64,000 nt of DNA from assembly GCA_900542475.1 (NCBI GenBank), contig UQNO01000004.1, forward strand, positions 26,264 to 90,263, given 5' to 3'. This document shows, piece by piece, positions 43,976-52,903 of this stretch (position 1 is the first letter of the stretch; the number at the start of each line of letters is the position of its first letter). The notes beneath the pieces are model-generated. The model was given only the letters and a program-made list of their open reading frames with translations. It had not been told where the DNA came from and ran no database searches. A program made the position numbers and the translations under genes. The DNA comes from an uncultured Bacteroidota bacterium. GTDB taxonomy: Bacteria > Bacteroidota > Bacteroidia > Bacteroidales > F082.

Positions 43976-46084
43976 ATGAAAATTAAAAACTTTTTAATTA
44001 TTTTTGCAATGAGCATTGTCGGTTTAACCTCCTGCAACTCAAACAGTTGCGATGACAATCCTTTCTTCTCGGATTATGGGACGTATTTAGAAGCCCCGGC
44101 TTTCAACAAGATTAAAAACGAGCATTTCATGCCGGCCTTCATCGAGGGCATGAAGCAGCACAAGGCAGAAATCGAGACCATTTGCGGCAATTCAGAAACC
44201 CCGGACTTCGAGAACACTATATGGGCTTACGACAAGTCAGGCGAATTACTCGGCAAGGTCAGAAGCGTGTTTTTCAACCTGATGGAGTGCATGAACAGCG
44301 ACGAGATTCGGCGGATTGCCGAAGAAGTGACACCTCTGCTGACTGCCCACGGCGACGACATCGCAATGAATCCTGTGCTTTTCGAAAAAATCAGATATGT
44401 TTACGACCATCGCGCCGAGATGAACCTCGACGACCAGCAAAACCGCGTGGTTGAGAAATATTACAACGATTTCATTCGTAGCGGCGCCGGATTGAGCCGG
44501 GAAGACCAGGCAAAACTGCGCGAAATCAATGAACGGCTCTCTATCTTGAGCCTCCAGTTCGGCAACAACCTCCTGAAAGAAAATTCCAACTACAAACTCG
44601 TCATCGAAAACGAGCACCAGCTTGCAGGATTGCCACAGTCAAGTATCGACGCAGCCGCCGAACAAGCCAAAAAAGACGGAATGGAAGGCAAATGGGTGTT
44701 CACACTCAGCAAACCAAGCCTCGTACCATTCCTGCAGTTTGCCGACGACCCGCATCTGCGCAAACAAATGTATGACGCATATTACAATCGCGGCGACAAC
44801 AACAACGAGTATGACAACAAGGCCGTCATCAAGGAAACGCTGGAGTTGAGACTGAAAAAAGCAAAGCTCTTCGGATTCGACAACTATGCGAACTATGTGT
44901 TAGATGTCAACATGGCAAAAAACGCCACGACAGCAGATGAATTTCTCAACGATATTTTCAAATCCGCGAACACACTCGCAAAAAAAGAACTTGACGAGAT
45001 GAGCGACATCGCCGGTGGTAAAATCCAAGGCTCCGACTGGTGGTATTATGCCGAAAAACTCCGCAAAGAGAAATATGATTTTGACGAGAACCAACTACGT
45101 CCATACCTCTCATTAGACAACGTACGTAACGGTATGTTTATGGCTGCCAACAAACTATATGGTGTCACTTTCGAGAAGAGAACCGACATTCCAGTGTATT
45201 ACGACGGTGTCGAGACATTTGAGGTCAAGGATTTCGATGGAGGCGTATTAGGACTTCTCTATTTGGATTATTACCCTCGCGAGTCGAAGAGCAGCGGTGC
45301 GTGGTGCACCTCGTTCCGCGAAGGCGGATATGACATCAACAAAGTATGGCAACCGGCTCTTATTCAGCTGGTTATGAACTTCACACCTGCCTCTGGCGAC
45401 ACTCCCGCCCTGCTCAACTGGGACGAGACCGAGACGATGTGGCATGAGTTCGGACACAGTCTGCACGCTTTCTTCTCCAAAGGATTATACAGCAGGACAT
45501 GCGGCAACGTGCCTCGCGATTATGTTGAACTGCCATCACAAATCATGGAGAACTGGGCTGGAGAGCCGGAGGTAATCCGCATGTACGCCAAACATTATCA
45601 AAACAACGAAGTCATGCCAGACCGCCTAATCGAAAAATTAGAAAACAGCGCCTTGTTCAACCAAGGCTTTAGCACCACCGAGCTCATCGCGGCATCAATT
45701 TTGGACATGAAATTCCACGAGTTGACCGATGTCAACAACCTCGACGTGGAGGCTTTCGAGAAACAGCAGATGAAAGGTATCGCCCTTATTGACGAGATAT
45801 TGCCACGTTATCGCAGCACCAACTTCAGCCACATCTTCAGCGGCGGATATAGTGCCGGATATTACGCTTACACATGGGCGGAAGTGCTCGACAAAGACGC
45901 CTTCAACTATATCAAGAGCTCTGGCGATCTGTTCAACCCCGAACTTGCCAAGTCATTTAGAATCAATTGTTTGCAGGAATGCGGCAACGACGACGGCATG
46001 GTGCAATATAAGAAATTCAGAGGTCAAGACCCGAGCAATGAGTCTTACCTGAAGGCTCGCGGCCTTAACAACACAATCAACTGA
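43976..46084 (+). CDS. M3-family metallopeptidase (Dcp/oligopeptidase A type), lipoprotein
   Basis: 702 residues. The signal peptide ends in LTSC (Cys20). The M3 zinc site HEFGH lies in TMWHEFGHSLHAFFSKG, and the third ligand Glu follows in PSQIMENWAGEPEV. GALCTSF-type substrate loop (WCTSFREGGYD) and SHIFSGGYSAGYYAYTWAEVLDKDAF are the usual C-terminal lines. It trims dipeptides from, or cleaves, oligopeptides in the periplasm, where its products could feed the divergent lysine operon. The ATG at 43976 is used; the upstream frame begins with TTG. The next gene starts 5 nt downstream. Confidence 0.93.
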   Translation: MKIKNFLIIFAMSIVGLTSCNSNSCDDNPFFSDYGTYLEAPAFNKIKNEHFMPAFIEGMKQHKAEIETICGNSETPDFENTIWAYDKSGELLGKVRSVFFNLMECMNSDEIRRIAEEVTPLLTAHGDDIAMNPVLFEKIRYVYDHRAEMNLDDQQNRVVEKYYNDFIRSGAGLSREDQAKLREINERLSILSLQFGNNLLKENSNYKLVIENEHQLAGLPQSSIDAAAEQAKKDGMEGKWVFTLSKPSLVPFLQFADDPHLRKQMYDAYYNRGDNNNEYDNKAVIKETLELRLKKAKLFGFDNYANYVLDVNMAKNATTADEFLNDIFKSANTLAKKELDEMSDIAGGKIQGSDWWYYAEKLRKEKYDFDENQLRPYLSLDNVRNGMFMAANKLYGVTFEKRTDIPVYYDGVETFEVKDFDGGVLGLLYLDYYPRESKSSGAWCTSFREGGYDINKVWQPALIQLVMNFTPASGDTPALLNWDETETMWHEFGHSLHAFFSKGLYSRTCGNVPRDYVELPSQIMENWAGEPEVIRMYAKHYQNNEVMPDRLIEKLENSALFNQGFSTTELIAASILDMKFHELTDVNNLDVEAFEKQQMKGIALIDEILPRYRSTNFSHIFSGGYSAGYYAYTWAEVLDKDAFNYIKSSGDLFNPELAKSFRINCLQECGNDDGMVQYKKFRGQDPSNESYLKARGLNNTIN

Positions 46085-46089
46085 TAATC

Positions 46090-46815
46090 ATGACAGTAGA
46101 TCTCTTTGTATCTTGCGTCATCGACCAGTTTTATCCGACAACGGCGATGAACACCCTGAAACTCTTGAAAACAGCAGGTGTCGAGGTGGAATATAATCCC
46201 GAACAGACCTGTTGCGGCAAATTTGCATTCAACAGCGGATATGTCGAGGAATCCAAGACTCTCGGAGAGAAGTTCCTCCGAGACTTTCCAAACAACAGAC
46301 CTATCGTAGGCATCAGCGCATCGTGCGTGGGTTTTATCAAGACGAAATACAAAGAGCTTTTCTACAATACCAGCCAGCATCTGGAATACAAACGCCTTGT
46401 AGGAAATATTTATGAAATCACGGATTTCCTTGTAAATAAATTACACAAAGACTATTTCGAGGCGGTTTTCCATCATAAATGCGCATACCTCGACTCATGC
46501 TCCGCTTTACGCGAACTTGGACTGAAAAACGAAGCACGACAATTACTCTCAAAGGTCAACGGACTTGAGTTAGTTAATTTGAAACACCCGGAGATCTGCT
46601 GCGGCATGGGCAAAGGACTGTTTGCGGTGCAGCACGAGGCAATTTCGTCGTCAATGGCCGGACAAAAACTCAAAGACGCCATCGATTCTGGCGCAGAATA
46701 TTTGATTACCAACGACATATCCTGCCTGATACACCTGGAGTCATACGCCAGAAAACAAGGATTACCGATTAAGGTTATTCACATCGTTGATGTTTTGACA
46801 AGCGGCTGGGAGTAG
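46090..46815 (+). CDS. LutA-like (Fe-S) CCG-domain protein, orphan
   Basis: 241 residues. Two CCG (cysteine-rich) domains are visible: VSCVIDQFYPTTAM with EQTCCGKFAFNSGYV, and KCAYLDSCSALRELG with EICCGMGKGLFA. Architecture and length match LutA/YkgE, the cluster-binding subunit of L-lactate oxidation complexes (LutABC) and related to heterodisulfide-reductase subunit B. LutB and LutC partners are not in the neighbourhood; the gene follows the M3 peptidase by 5 nt. It may join partners encoded elsewhere. Confidence 0.85.
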   Translation: MTVDLFVSCVIDQFYPTTAMNTLKLLKTAGVEVEYNPEQTCCGKFAFNSGYVEESKTLGEKFLRDFPNNRPIVGISASCVGFIKTKYKELFYNTSQHLEYKRLVGNIYEITDFLVNKLHKDYFEAVFHHKCAYLDSCSALRELGLKNEARQLLSKVNGLELVNLKHPEICCGMGKGLFAVQHEAISSSMAGQKLKDAIDSGAEYLITNDISCLIHLESYARKQGLPIKVIHIVDVLTSGWE

Positions 46816-46820
46816 CCGTA

Positions 46821-46914
46821 ATCTTGACTGAAGCGAAGCGGAATGAGGAACTCGCTTTCAAGCGAGGGAGATTTTTCCACTACGCCCGAGGGATTCGGTC
46901 GAAACGACGTTTTT
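46821..46914. repeat. Dispersed palindromic repeat (R3), overlapping the aroA end
   Basis: CTTGACTGAAGCGAAGCGGAA (first 20 bases at 46822-46841) is followed by the hairpin CTCGCTT-TCA-AGCGAG (46851-46866) and then GGGAGATTTTTCCACTACG, ending GGTCGAAACGACG. The right half encodes the last codons of aroA on the minus strand. Confidence 0.6.
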
Positions 46915-48129
46915 CATCTCCTCCCAAAAATTAGGATAGGATTTAGAAACAACTTCGGCGTTGTTGATTTCAATAGCGCCGATTTTCATAGCGAGAGGAG
47001 CCAGCGCCATTGCTATGCGATGGTCGTCATGGGAATCGAGTTTTATCGGAGGAGATGCGCCATGGCACGTCTCCGCAGAATTTATTTTTGACAATTCCGC
47101 CGCCATCGCCGCCACCCTGTCCGATTCTTTATGAACGAGATTGCGCAATCCGGTGAACCGTCCTTTTATGTTCAAGCCCGCACAGGTGGCGGCGATGGCG
47201 GGATACAAATCCGGATTGTTGATAAAATCAAATGACACCTGCCGTCCAACTATTGAATTATTTTTTTCAATAATTATATCATTGCCATCGCAAACAGTTT
47301 TGACACCCAATTGCTCGAACCATTCCGCGGCAACAGCGTCGCCTTGCTTTGAATCCAACTTCAGGTTGCGTATTTTCACACGACCATGTTCGCTCAAAGC
47401 GACAAATTCATACCAACATGAAGCACATGTCCAATCTGATTCCACAACATATTCAACATTTTGATATTCAGATGGTTGCACCGCTATTTCACGACCACTT
47501 CTTTCAACTTTCGCGCCAAAATCCCGCATTATATCAATAGTCATGTCGATATACGGAAGAGATGACAAATCGCCATCAAGATGTAAAATCGTTTCGGGAA
47601 TCGTTTTCACAGTCGGCAACATCAATAATATTGACGATGCAAACTGCGAGCTTTTGCTGATGTTTACATTAATCCGCGACATTTCATCAACCGTCTTCGC
47701 AAAGGTTTTGCCATGAATTTTCAATGGCGGGAACCCTGCTTCGCCCAAATATTCGATACTCGCGCCCATCGCGCGCAGGGTTTCAACCAAATCTCCAACA
47801 GGACGTTTCAGCATACGGCCGCAGCCCGTTAAAATATAATCGCCATTGCGAAAAGACAACGCCGTCGCCAAAAAACGCAAGACGGAACCGGCGTTGGCGC
47901 AATCTATTATTGCAGGATTGTCGTGAAATGAAGTCGCAACCGTCTCCATGGAGATTTTTCGCAAAATATTGGACAACAATATTGTGTCATCAGATGTCGA
48001 AAGATTTTTAACGCGGGCTGCAAATCCTCCATAATGACAAATCATCAAGGCGCGGTTGCTCTCGCTCTTACTTCCGACAAGGCTTATCTCAATGTCGAAA
48101 TCCTTATTTATTCCAGCAACTCTCATCAT
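46858..48129 (-). CDS. aroA: 3-phosphoshikimate 1-carboxyvinyltransferase (EPSP synthase)
   Basis: About 423 residues. The two-domain inverse alpha/beta barrel shows SKSESNRALMI, CANAGSVLRFLATALS, LTGCGRMLKRPVGDLVETL, NISKSSQFASSILLMLP, and DSHDDHRIAMALAPLA near the end. It transfers enolpyruvyl from PEP to shikimate-3-phosphate. The terminal residues (about VVSTESLGRSGKISLA) are encoded by a dispersed repeat and are not expected in the family. It overlaps aroB by 26 nt; a start at 48126 is also possible. Confidence 0.95.
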   Translation of the reverse strand: MMRVAGINKDFDIEISLVGSKSESNRALMICHYGGFAARVKNLSTSDDTILLSNILRKISMETVATSFHDNPAIIDCANAGSVLRFLATALSFRNGDYILTGCGRMLKRPVGDLVETLRAMGASIEYLGEAGFPPLKIHGKTFAKTVDEMSRINVNISKSSQFASSILLMLPTVKTIPETILHLDGDLSSLPYIDMTIDIMRDFGAKVERSGREIAVQPSEYQNVEYVVESDWTCASCWYEFVALSEHGRVKIRNLKLDSKQGDAVAAEWFEQLGVKTVCDGNDIIIEKNNSIVGRQVSFDFINNPDLYPAIAATCAGLNIKGRFTGLRNLVHKESDRVAAMAAELSKINSAETCHGASPPIKLDSHDDHRIAMALAPLAMKIGAIEINNAEVVSKSYPNFWEEMKNVVSTESLGRSGKISLA

Positions 48130-49138
48130 TCTGATAGTCAACAAGATACCTTATGGAATCTATTATATTTTCTGTCTTGACGACAATATCGCAAACAGGC
48201 TTTTCCAAATCCGAAATCAGCACAAAACGTATATCTCCCCCCTCGTTTTTCTTATCGTGACGCATGATTTCCAACAAAGCGTCGATTAGAATATCCGACA
48301 AGTCAAATCTATTGAAAATTCTGGCATATAATTTTTTATAGAATAATGTTATTTCGTGGTCGAGATCACAATATTTTTCTGAAAGATACAAGGCCGAGAC
48401 CATACCGAGAGCAACAGCTTCACCATGTTTTATATCTTTGTGATTTTCAATCAGATATGTCTCTATTGCATGACCTATTGTATGACCGAAGTTCAGAATC
48501 TTGCGCCTGCCCCGCTCCATTGAGTCGCCACGAGTTATCTCGTCTTTAACTTGAATGGATTTTATTATTAAATCACGCTTCAGAGGCAGTTTCGCATCGA
48601 GGAAACTCTTATCTGCGATGAAGCCGTATTTTATGATTTCCGCCAAGCCCGACAGCAGCTCTCTTTCCGGCAATGTTTGCAAGAACTCGAACAAAACCAC
48701 GACAGCAACTGGCTGTGAAAAAAAACCGATTTGGTTTTTAAGCCCCTGGAAATCAATGCCGTTCTTGCCACCCACCGCCGCATCAATCATTCCCAAAAGC
48801 GTTGTAGGGACATTGATGAAATCTATTCCTCGCTGATAACAAGATGCGGCGAAGCCACCGATATCAGTCACCACACCGCCACCTATGTTTATCAGCAGCG
48901 ACTTTCTGTCCGCATGATTTTCAACAAGCTCCGACCAAATAAACTGAACTGTGTTTATATCTTTATGCTGTTCTCCTGCCGGGATTACAATATTTATAAA
49001 ATTTGATTTTAATAATCCAATATTATTTAAATATTGAATACAATATCTTTCGGAATTCTCATCAAAAAGAAGAAAAACTTTTGTATGAGAGGCGATAAGA
49101 TTTCTTAATTGTTCTATATTATCTTTATAAACTATCAT
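48104..49138 (-). CDS. aroB: 3-dehydroquinate synthase
   Basis: 344 residues from the ATG at 49138 (MIVYKDNIEQL). NAD-binding and metal-site lines are present: IPAGEQHKDI, LLINIGGGVVTDIGGFAASCYQRGIDFINVPTTLLGMIDAAVGGK (in parts of these lengths), GLAEIIKYGFI, RRKILNFGHTIGHAIE and HGEAVALGMV with the zinc His residues. It makes the first ring of the shikimate pathway. A longer frame would run back into the dispersed repeat at 49151-49216 and is rejected. It is coupled to aroA. Confidence 0.94.
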   Translation of the reverse strand: MIVYKDNIEQLRNLIASHTKVFLLFDENSERYCIQYLNNIGLLKSNFINIVIPAGEQHKDINTVQFIWSELVENHADRKSLLINIGGGVVTDIGGFAASCYQRGIDFINVPTTLLGMIDAAVGGKNGIDFQGLKNQIGFFSQPVAVVVLFEFLQTLPERELLSGLAEIIKYGFIADKSFLDAKLPLKRDLIIKSIQVKDEITRGDSMERGRRKILNFGHTIGHAIETYLIENHKDIKHGEAVALGMVSALYLSEKYCDLDHEITLFYKKLYARIFNRFDLSDILIDALLEIMRHDKKNEGGDIRFVLISDLEKPVCDIVVKTENIIDSIRYLVDYQNDESCWNK

Positions 49139-49150
49139 TTTTGCATGAGA

Positions 49151-49216
49151 TTTATTCACCAAAGGTGAATGCTTTCGCTTCGTTCTGGCTTCCACTCAGC
49201 TTCGCTGCGGTTGCAA
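49151..49216. repeat. Dispersed palindromic repeat (R4)
   Basis: The copy contains ATTCACCAAAGGTGAAT, then GCTTTCGCTTCG, and ends CTTCGCTGCGGTTGCAATGACG. The left 30 bases match the complement of R7 (59346-59406) almost exactly. It fills the gap between aroB and tsaE. Confidence 0.65.
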
Positions 49217-49222
49217 TGACGA

Positions 49223-49654
49223 CTATATCACAGAGCATTTTATTTTTCTCGCGTTGTCACTGTCTCCCAATGCGATTTCAACCTTGATGAAATGGTCAGG
49301 CATCAGCGGACTGATAAGCTCCGGCCATTCGAGAAGACACAGACGACCACTGTAGAAATAGTCTTCGTAACCAATGTCATAAACCTCCTCCAACTTCTTG
49401 ATTCTATAGAAATCGAAATGAAAGACAGAGCTTTCTATCGGTGTCGGATATTCATTTACCAGGGCAAATGTAGGACTGTTGACCTCGTCTGTAACGCCAA
49501 GTTTATGGCATAGATTCTTTATGAGAGTCGTTTTGCCTGCGCCCATCGGACCGTAAAATGCGACAATATTTGATTTATCCCGCCAAGAAATCAATAGTTC
49601 AGACACCTGCGAGAGTTCGTCGACGCTGTTAATATTAAAAACTTTTTCTGTCAT
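49223..49654 (-). CDS. tsaE: tRNA threonylcarbamoyladenosine biosynthesis ATPase TsaE
   Basis: 143 residues. The P-loop is GPMGAGKTT (family GxLGAGKTT), followed by NSPTFALVNEY and HFDFYRIKKLEEVYDIGYEDYF, and LLEWPE. TsaE powers the TsaD-TsaB complex in t6A synthesis. It follows porX on the same strand after 55 nt containing a repeat copy. Confidence 0.95.
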   Translation of the reverse strand: MTEKVFNINSVDELSQVSELLISWRDKSNIVAFYGPMGAGKTTLIKNLCHKLGVTDEVNSPTFALVNEYPTPIESSVFHFDFYRIKKLEEVYDIGYEDYFYSGRLCLLEWPELISPLMPDHFIKVEIALGDSDNARKIKCSVI

Positions 49655-49667
49655 TTATATTTCATTT

Positions 49668-49705
49668 TAGATTTCCCCGCTTCGTTTCGGCCGAAATGAG
49701 GGGGA
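49668..49705. repeat. Dispersed palindromic repeat (R5)
   Basis: AGATTTCCCCGCTTCGTTTC, then GGCCGAAATGAGGGGGAGAAA, lies in the 55-nt gap between tsaE and porX and can fold into a hairpin. Confidence 0.55.
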
Positions 49706-49709
49706 GAAA

Positions 49710-51266
49710 CTATTTTGCTTTCAGATACACTACAGGAATCATCATTTCATTCATGGATATGCCGCCATGCTGGAAAGTGTTCCTATAATAATTAACATAA
49801 TAATTATAATTATTAGGATAAGCGAAGAAGTCATTGGAATGTGCAAACACATACGAAGTCGAAACGTTGACGCGAGGAAGGAATATCTTCTCCGGATCTC
49901 TCACCTCAAACACTTCTTTTGCGTTGTAATTCAATGATTTACCATATTTATATCTCAAATTTGTATTGACAGCCTTATCACCGAGAATCTTCACGGGGTT
50001 TTTAACCCATACCGAGCCATGGTCGGTGGTGACGACAGCGTCACAGCCTTTGTTTGCTATGAACTTCATCATATCGAACAGAGAGGAGTGCTCAAACCAC
50101 GACAACATGAGCGAGCGGTATGCCACCTCGTCGTCGGCAAGTTCCCGAATAATCTCCATCTCCGTGCGAGCATGAGAAAGCATATCGACAAAATTATATA
50201 CTATGACATTTAACTTGTTTTGCATCAAGTTATTCATCTGGTCGTAGAGTTTTTTACCAGCTGCCAGGTTAAGCACCTTGTTGTAAGAATGCTTGATATT
50301 TTTGCCATAACGGCGCAGTTGCTCGCTTAAAAGCTCTCCTTCAAACTGGTTCTTCGTACCCTCGTCTTCCTCATCAGTCCAATATTTCGGGTAATGACGG
50401 CGTATCTCAAGAGGCATCAAGCCTGCAAAGATGGAGTTTCGTGCATATTGCGTTGTTGTCGGCAAAATGCTGTAATAGATATCGTCATCTGCAACCCTGA
50501 AATAGTTCTCGACCAGAGGTTGAATGGCTTTCCATTGGTCGTAACGCAGGTTGTCTATCAGTATGAAGAACAATGGTTTGTCGTTATCTGACAGTCGTGG
50601 CAGAATCTTGTCCCGCACAACAGTATGCGACATTGTAGGTTTGTTCACGCTTTTACCGGCGACCCAATCACTATAGTTTTTCTCCACATAACGTGAAAAC
50701 TGCGTGTTTGCCTCGTTTTTCTGCATGAACAGCACTTCTTTTATGCCTTCGTCTGTCGATTTCTGCAGTTCAATCTCCCATCTTGTGATGTTTTTGTACA
50801 ACCCGACCCATTCGTTATAATCCAGGTTGTTATTTAAATCCATTCCGATTTTACGAAATTCTTGTTGATACTTCGATGTTGATTTTTCGTCAACAAGTTT
50901 TTTATTCTCAAGATTACGCTTCAGCGAGAGCAGAATTTGGTTCGGGTTGACAGGTTTAATCAGATAATCGGCGATATTACTGCCTATTGCGTCCTCCATG
51001 ATACGCTCTTCCTCGCTTTTCGTAATCATCACGACGGGGAGGTTGGGAAACTCCGCTTTTATTTTTTCGAGAGCCTCGACGCCAGATATTCCAGGCATTT
51101 GTTCGTCGAGAAACACGATATCAAAATGTCCGTTGCGCACCATTTCCACGGCATCGCCACCGTTGTTGGCGGTTTCAACGTCATAACCTTTCTGTTCTAA
51201 AAATATAATATGCGGCCTGAGAAGCTCTATCTCATCGTCCGCCCAAAGAATTCTTGTGTTTGTCAT
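49710..51266 (-). CDS. porX: PorX-type response regulator with PglZ domain
   Basis: 518 residues. The N-terminal receiver has the acidic pair D10/D11 (WADDE) and phospho-acceptor Asp54 (VFLDEQMPG), T/K at VMITKSEEE and IKPVNPNQ. A linker leads to a C-terminal PglZ/alkaline-phosphatase-like domain from about residue 200 (FILIDNLRYDQW, VVTTDHGSVWV). This is the layout of PorX, which with the PorY kinase regulates the type IX secretion system and has phosphodiesterase-type activity. Its presence implies a T9SS in the organism. It lies downstream of rnhB (51 nt) and upstream of tsaE. Confidence 0.93.
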   Translation of the reverse strand: MTNTRILWADDEIELLRPHIIFLEQKGYDVETANNGGDAVEMVRNGHFDIVFLDEQMPGISGVEALEKIKAEFPNLPVVMITKSEEERIMEDAIGSNIADYLIKPVNPNQILLSLKRNLENKKLVDEKSTSKYQQEFRKIGMDLNNNLDYNEWVGLYKNITRWEIELQKSTDEGIKEVLFMQKNEANTQFSRYVEKNYSDWVAGKSVNKPTMSHTVVRDKILPRLSDNDKPLFFILIDNLRYDQWKAIQPLVENYFRVADDDIYYSILPTTTQYARNSIFAGLMPLEIRRHYPKYWTDEEDEGTKNQFEGELLSEQLRRYGKNIKHSYNKVLNLAAGKKLYDQMNNLMQNKLNVIVYNFVDMLSHARTEMEIIRELADDEVAYRSLMLSWFEHSSLFDMMKFIANKGCDAVVTTDHGSVWVKNPVKILGDKAVNTNLRYKYGKSLNYNAKEVFEVRDPEKIFLPRVNVSTSYVFAHSNDFFAYPNNYNYYVNYYRNTFQHGGISMNEMMIPVVYLKAK

Positions 51267-51317
51267 AATAATCGTTTTTTATTAGAACGTGAAAGGTCTC
51301 TTAATGTTTTATGGACA

Positions 51318-51914
51318 TTAAAATAATTTCAATTGAATCGACATATTGAATGTTTTGCGGTGGAATGGCGACATTCCGTGTTTTGCCACAGCGTTTTTAT
51401 GCTCGATTGTCGGGTAGCCTTTGTTTTGTTTCCAATTATACATTGGATATTGAGGGTCAATATCTTCCATGATATGGTCACGTGTGGTTTTCGCCAAAAT
51501 AGAGGCTGCGGCGATGGCCTGGTACTTCGCGTCGCCTCCGACAATGCACTGATGTTTTATGTCATGATATTTGTTGAAACGATTACCGTCGATGAGCAAC
51601 AGTTCCGGTCGAATCTCCAGGCAGTCGATGGCACGATGCATGGCTAAAAACGAGGCGTTCAGAATGTTTATCTCATCGATTTCCTCTGGAGAAACTATGC
51701 CCACGCCATAAGCAGCGGCATTTTCCAGCACCTTGACTCTCAACTTCTCACGTTGTTTTTCAGTAAGTTTCTTGGAATCGTCGAACTCCGGAAAATCCAT
51801 GCCGCGAGGGAGTATCACAGCCGCGGCCACAACAGGCCCCGCAATACATCCACGACCAGCTTCGTCGCAACCTGCCTCGATGAGATTATCGGCAAAAAAC
51901 GATTTCAGACTCAT
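51318..51914 (-). CDS. rnhB: Ribonuclease HII
   Basis: 198 residues. The RNase HII core GCDEAGRGCIAGPVVAAAV, then SKKLTEKQRE, DAKYQAIAAASILAKTTRD and HGMSPFHRKTF are present. It removes ribonucleotides and RNA primers from DNA. It overlaps the upstream DUF6427 gene by 4 nt. Confidence 0.96.
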   Translation of the reverse strand: MSLKSFFADNLIEAGCDEAGRGCIAGPVVAAAVILPRGMDFPEFDDSKKLTEKQREKLRVKVLENAAAYGVGIVSPEEIDEINILNASFLAMHRAIDCLEIRPELLLIDGNRFNKYHDIKHQCIVGGDAKYQAIAAASILAKTTRDHIMEDIDPQYPMYNWKQNKGYPTIEHKNAVAKHGMSPFHRKTFNMSIQLKLF

Positions 51915-52903
51915 AGATTTATTCCAAACAAAGGCAAATACTGATTGACAATAATCGTCAACATCAACACAACTATAACAATATCAATTATTTTAGTCTT
52001 TTCAACATAACAGAGAGCCATTGAAATCAACACGGCTACAACCATGAATATCAACCCATTATAAATAACCGGCTTTTGTATAAAAAGCATTAGAAAACCG
52101 AAGGCGAGCAACCACAATGTAACAGCCACTTTCTTTCGCGTGGCAATGGAATTATCGGCGTTTTCTGATTTTATTACCAAAAGAGACAACACTGTAAACA
52201 CAAAAACCAAAGCAACAACAATCAATTCCAATGTTGACATGCCAAGCCCCTCAAATCCCAACTCCCTGAAAGACAACGCATAATCGTTGATATTTTCAAC
52301 TAAACTGTGATTAAAATAAAATATCACAAAAAGAATGAAGTATGGAAAAACAAGACCTAATATAGGTATTAAAAAATGTTTAAGCTGACGAAAATCCATT
52401 ATGACCATTGCTATCAACACCCAGGCAATCAATAATATGGCAGGGAAATAAAACATCGAAGCCATGGCGATAAAAAATCCGGAGTTCATTAGATACGGCT
52501 CCGGTTTCTCAACTTGATATATCAAATAAACGGTTTGTAGCACCATCATTATCAATGGCATAGCGAGCAAAAACGGATAGAATTCATCTTCTATTGGCAC
52601 GCAGCACATACATAGCACAAAAACGAAAGCTCCGATGCTGCTGTTTCGTGTAACTAATTGATTAACAGACAACATTGAGTTAAAGAACAGCACGCTTACT
52701 CCGAAAACCACAAAAGTGAATATCGTCAATGCAAGGCTTGAAGATGCAAAGATATTTTTCACAAGATTGTACAACGGAGTTATCGGACTACCCGTTGCGA
52801 CTTCTGAAACATGCGAGACAAACACCGGAATCCATAGTGCCGCCACAAGCAGCATTATCGCTATCAGTTGTGTTATATAATTGTGTTTGAAGAATTTAAG
52901 CAT
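51911..52903 (-). CDS. DUF6427-type membrane protein
   Basis: 330 residues with nine to ten hydrophobic helices and almost no large soluble loop. Starting MLKFFKHNYITQLIAIML, and by length and position between purD and rnhB, it matches the Bacteroidota DUF6427 family. Its function is not known. A gliding or secretion link has been suggested for neighbours of por genes, but nothing here shows it. It overlaps purD by 8 nt and rnhB by 4 nt. Confidence 0.7.
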   Translation of the reverse strand: MLKFFKHNYITQLIAIMLLVAALWIPVFVSHVSEVATGSPITPLYNLVKNIFASSSLALTIFTFVVFGVSVLFFNSMLSVNQLVTRNSSIGAFVFVLCMCCVPIEDEFYPFLLAMPLIMMVLQTVYLIYQVEKPEPYLMNSGFFIAMASMFYFPAILLIAWVLIAMVIMDFRQLKHFLIPILGLVFPYFILFVIFYFNHSLVENINDYALSFRELGFEGLGMSTLELIVVALVFVFTVLSLLVIKSENADNSIATRKKVAVTLWLLAFGFLMLFIQKPVIYNGLIFMVVAVLISMALCYVEKTKIIDIVIVVLMLTIIVNQYLPLFGINL

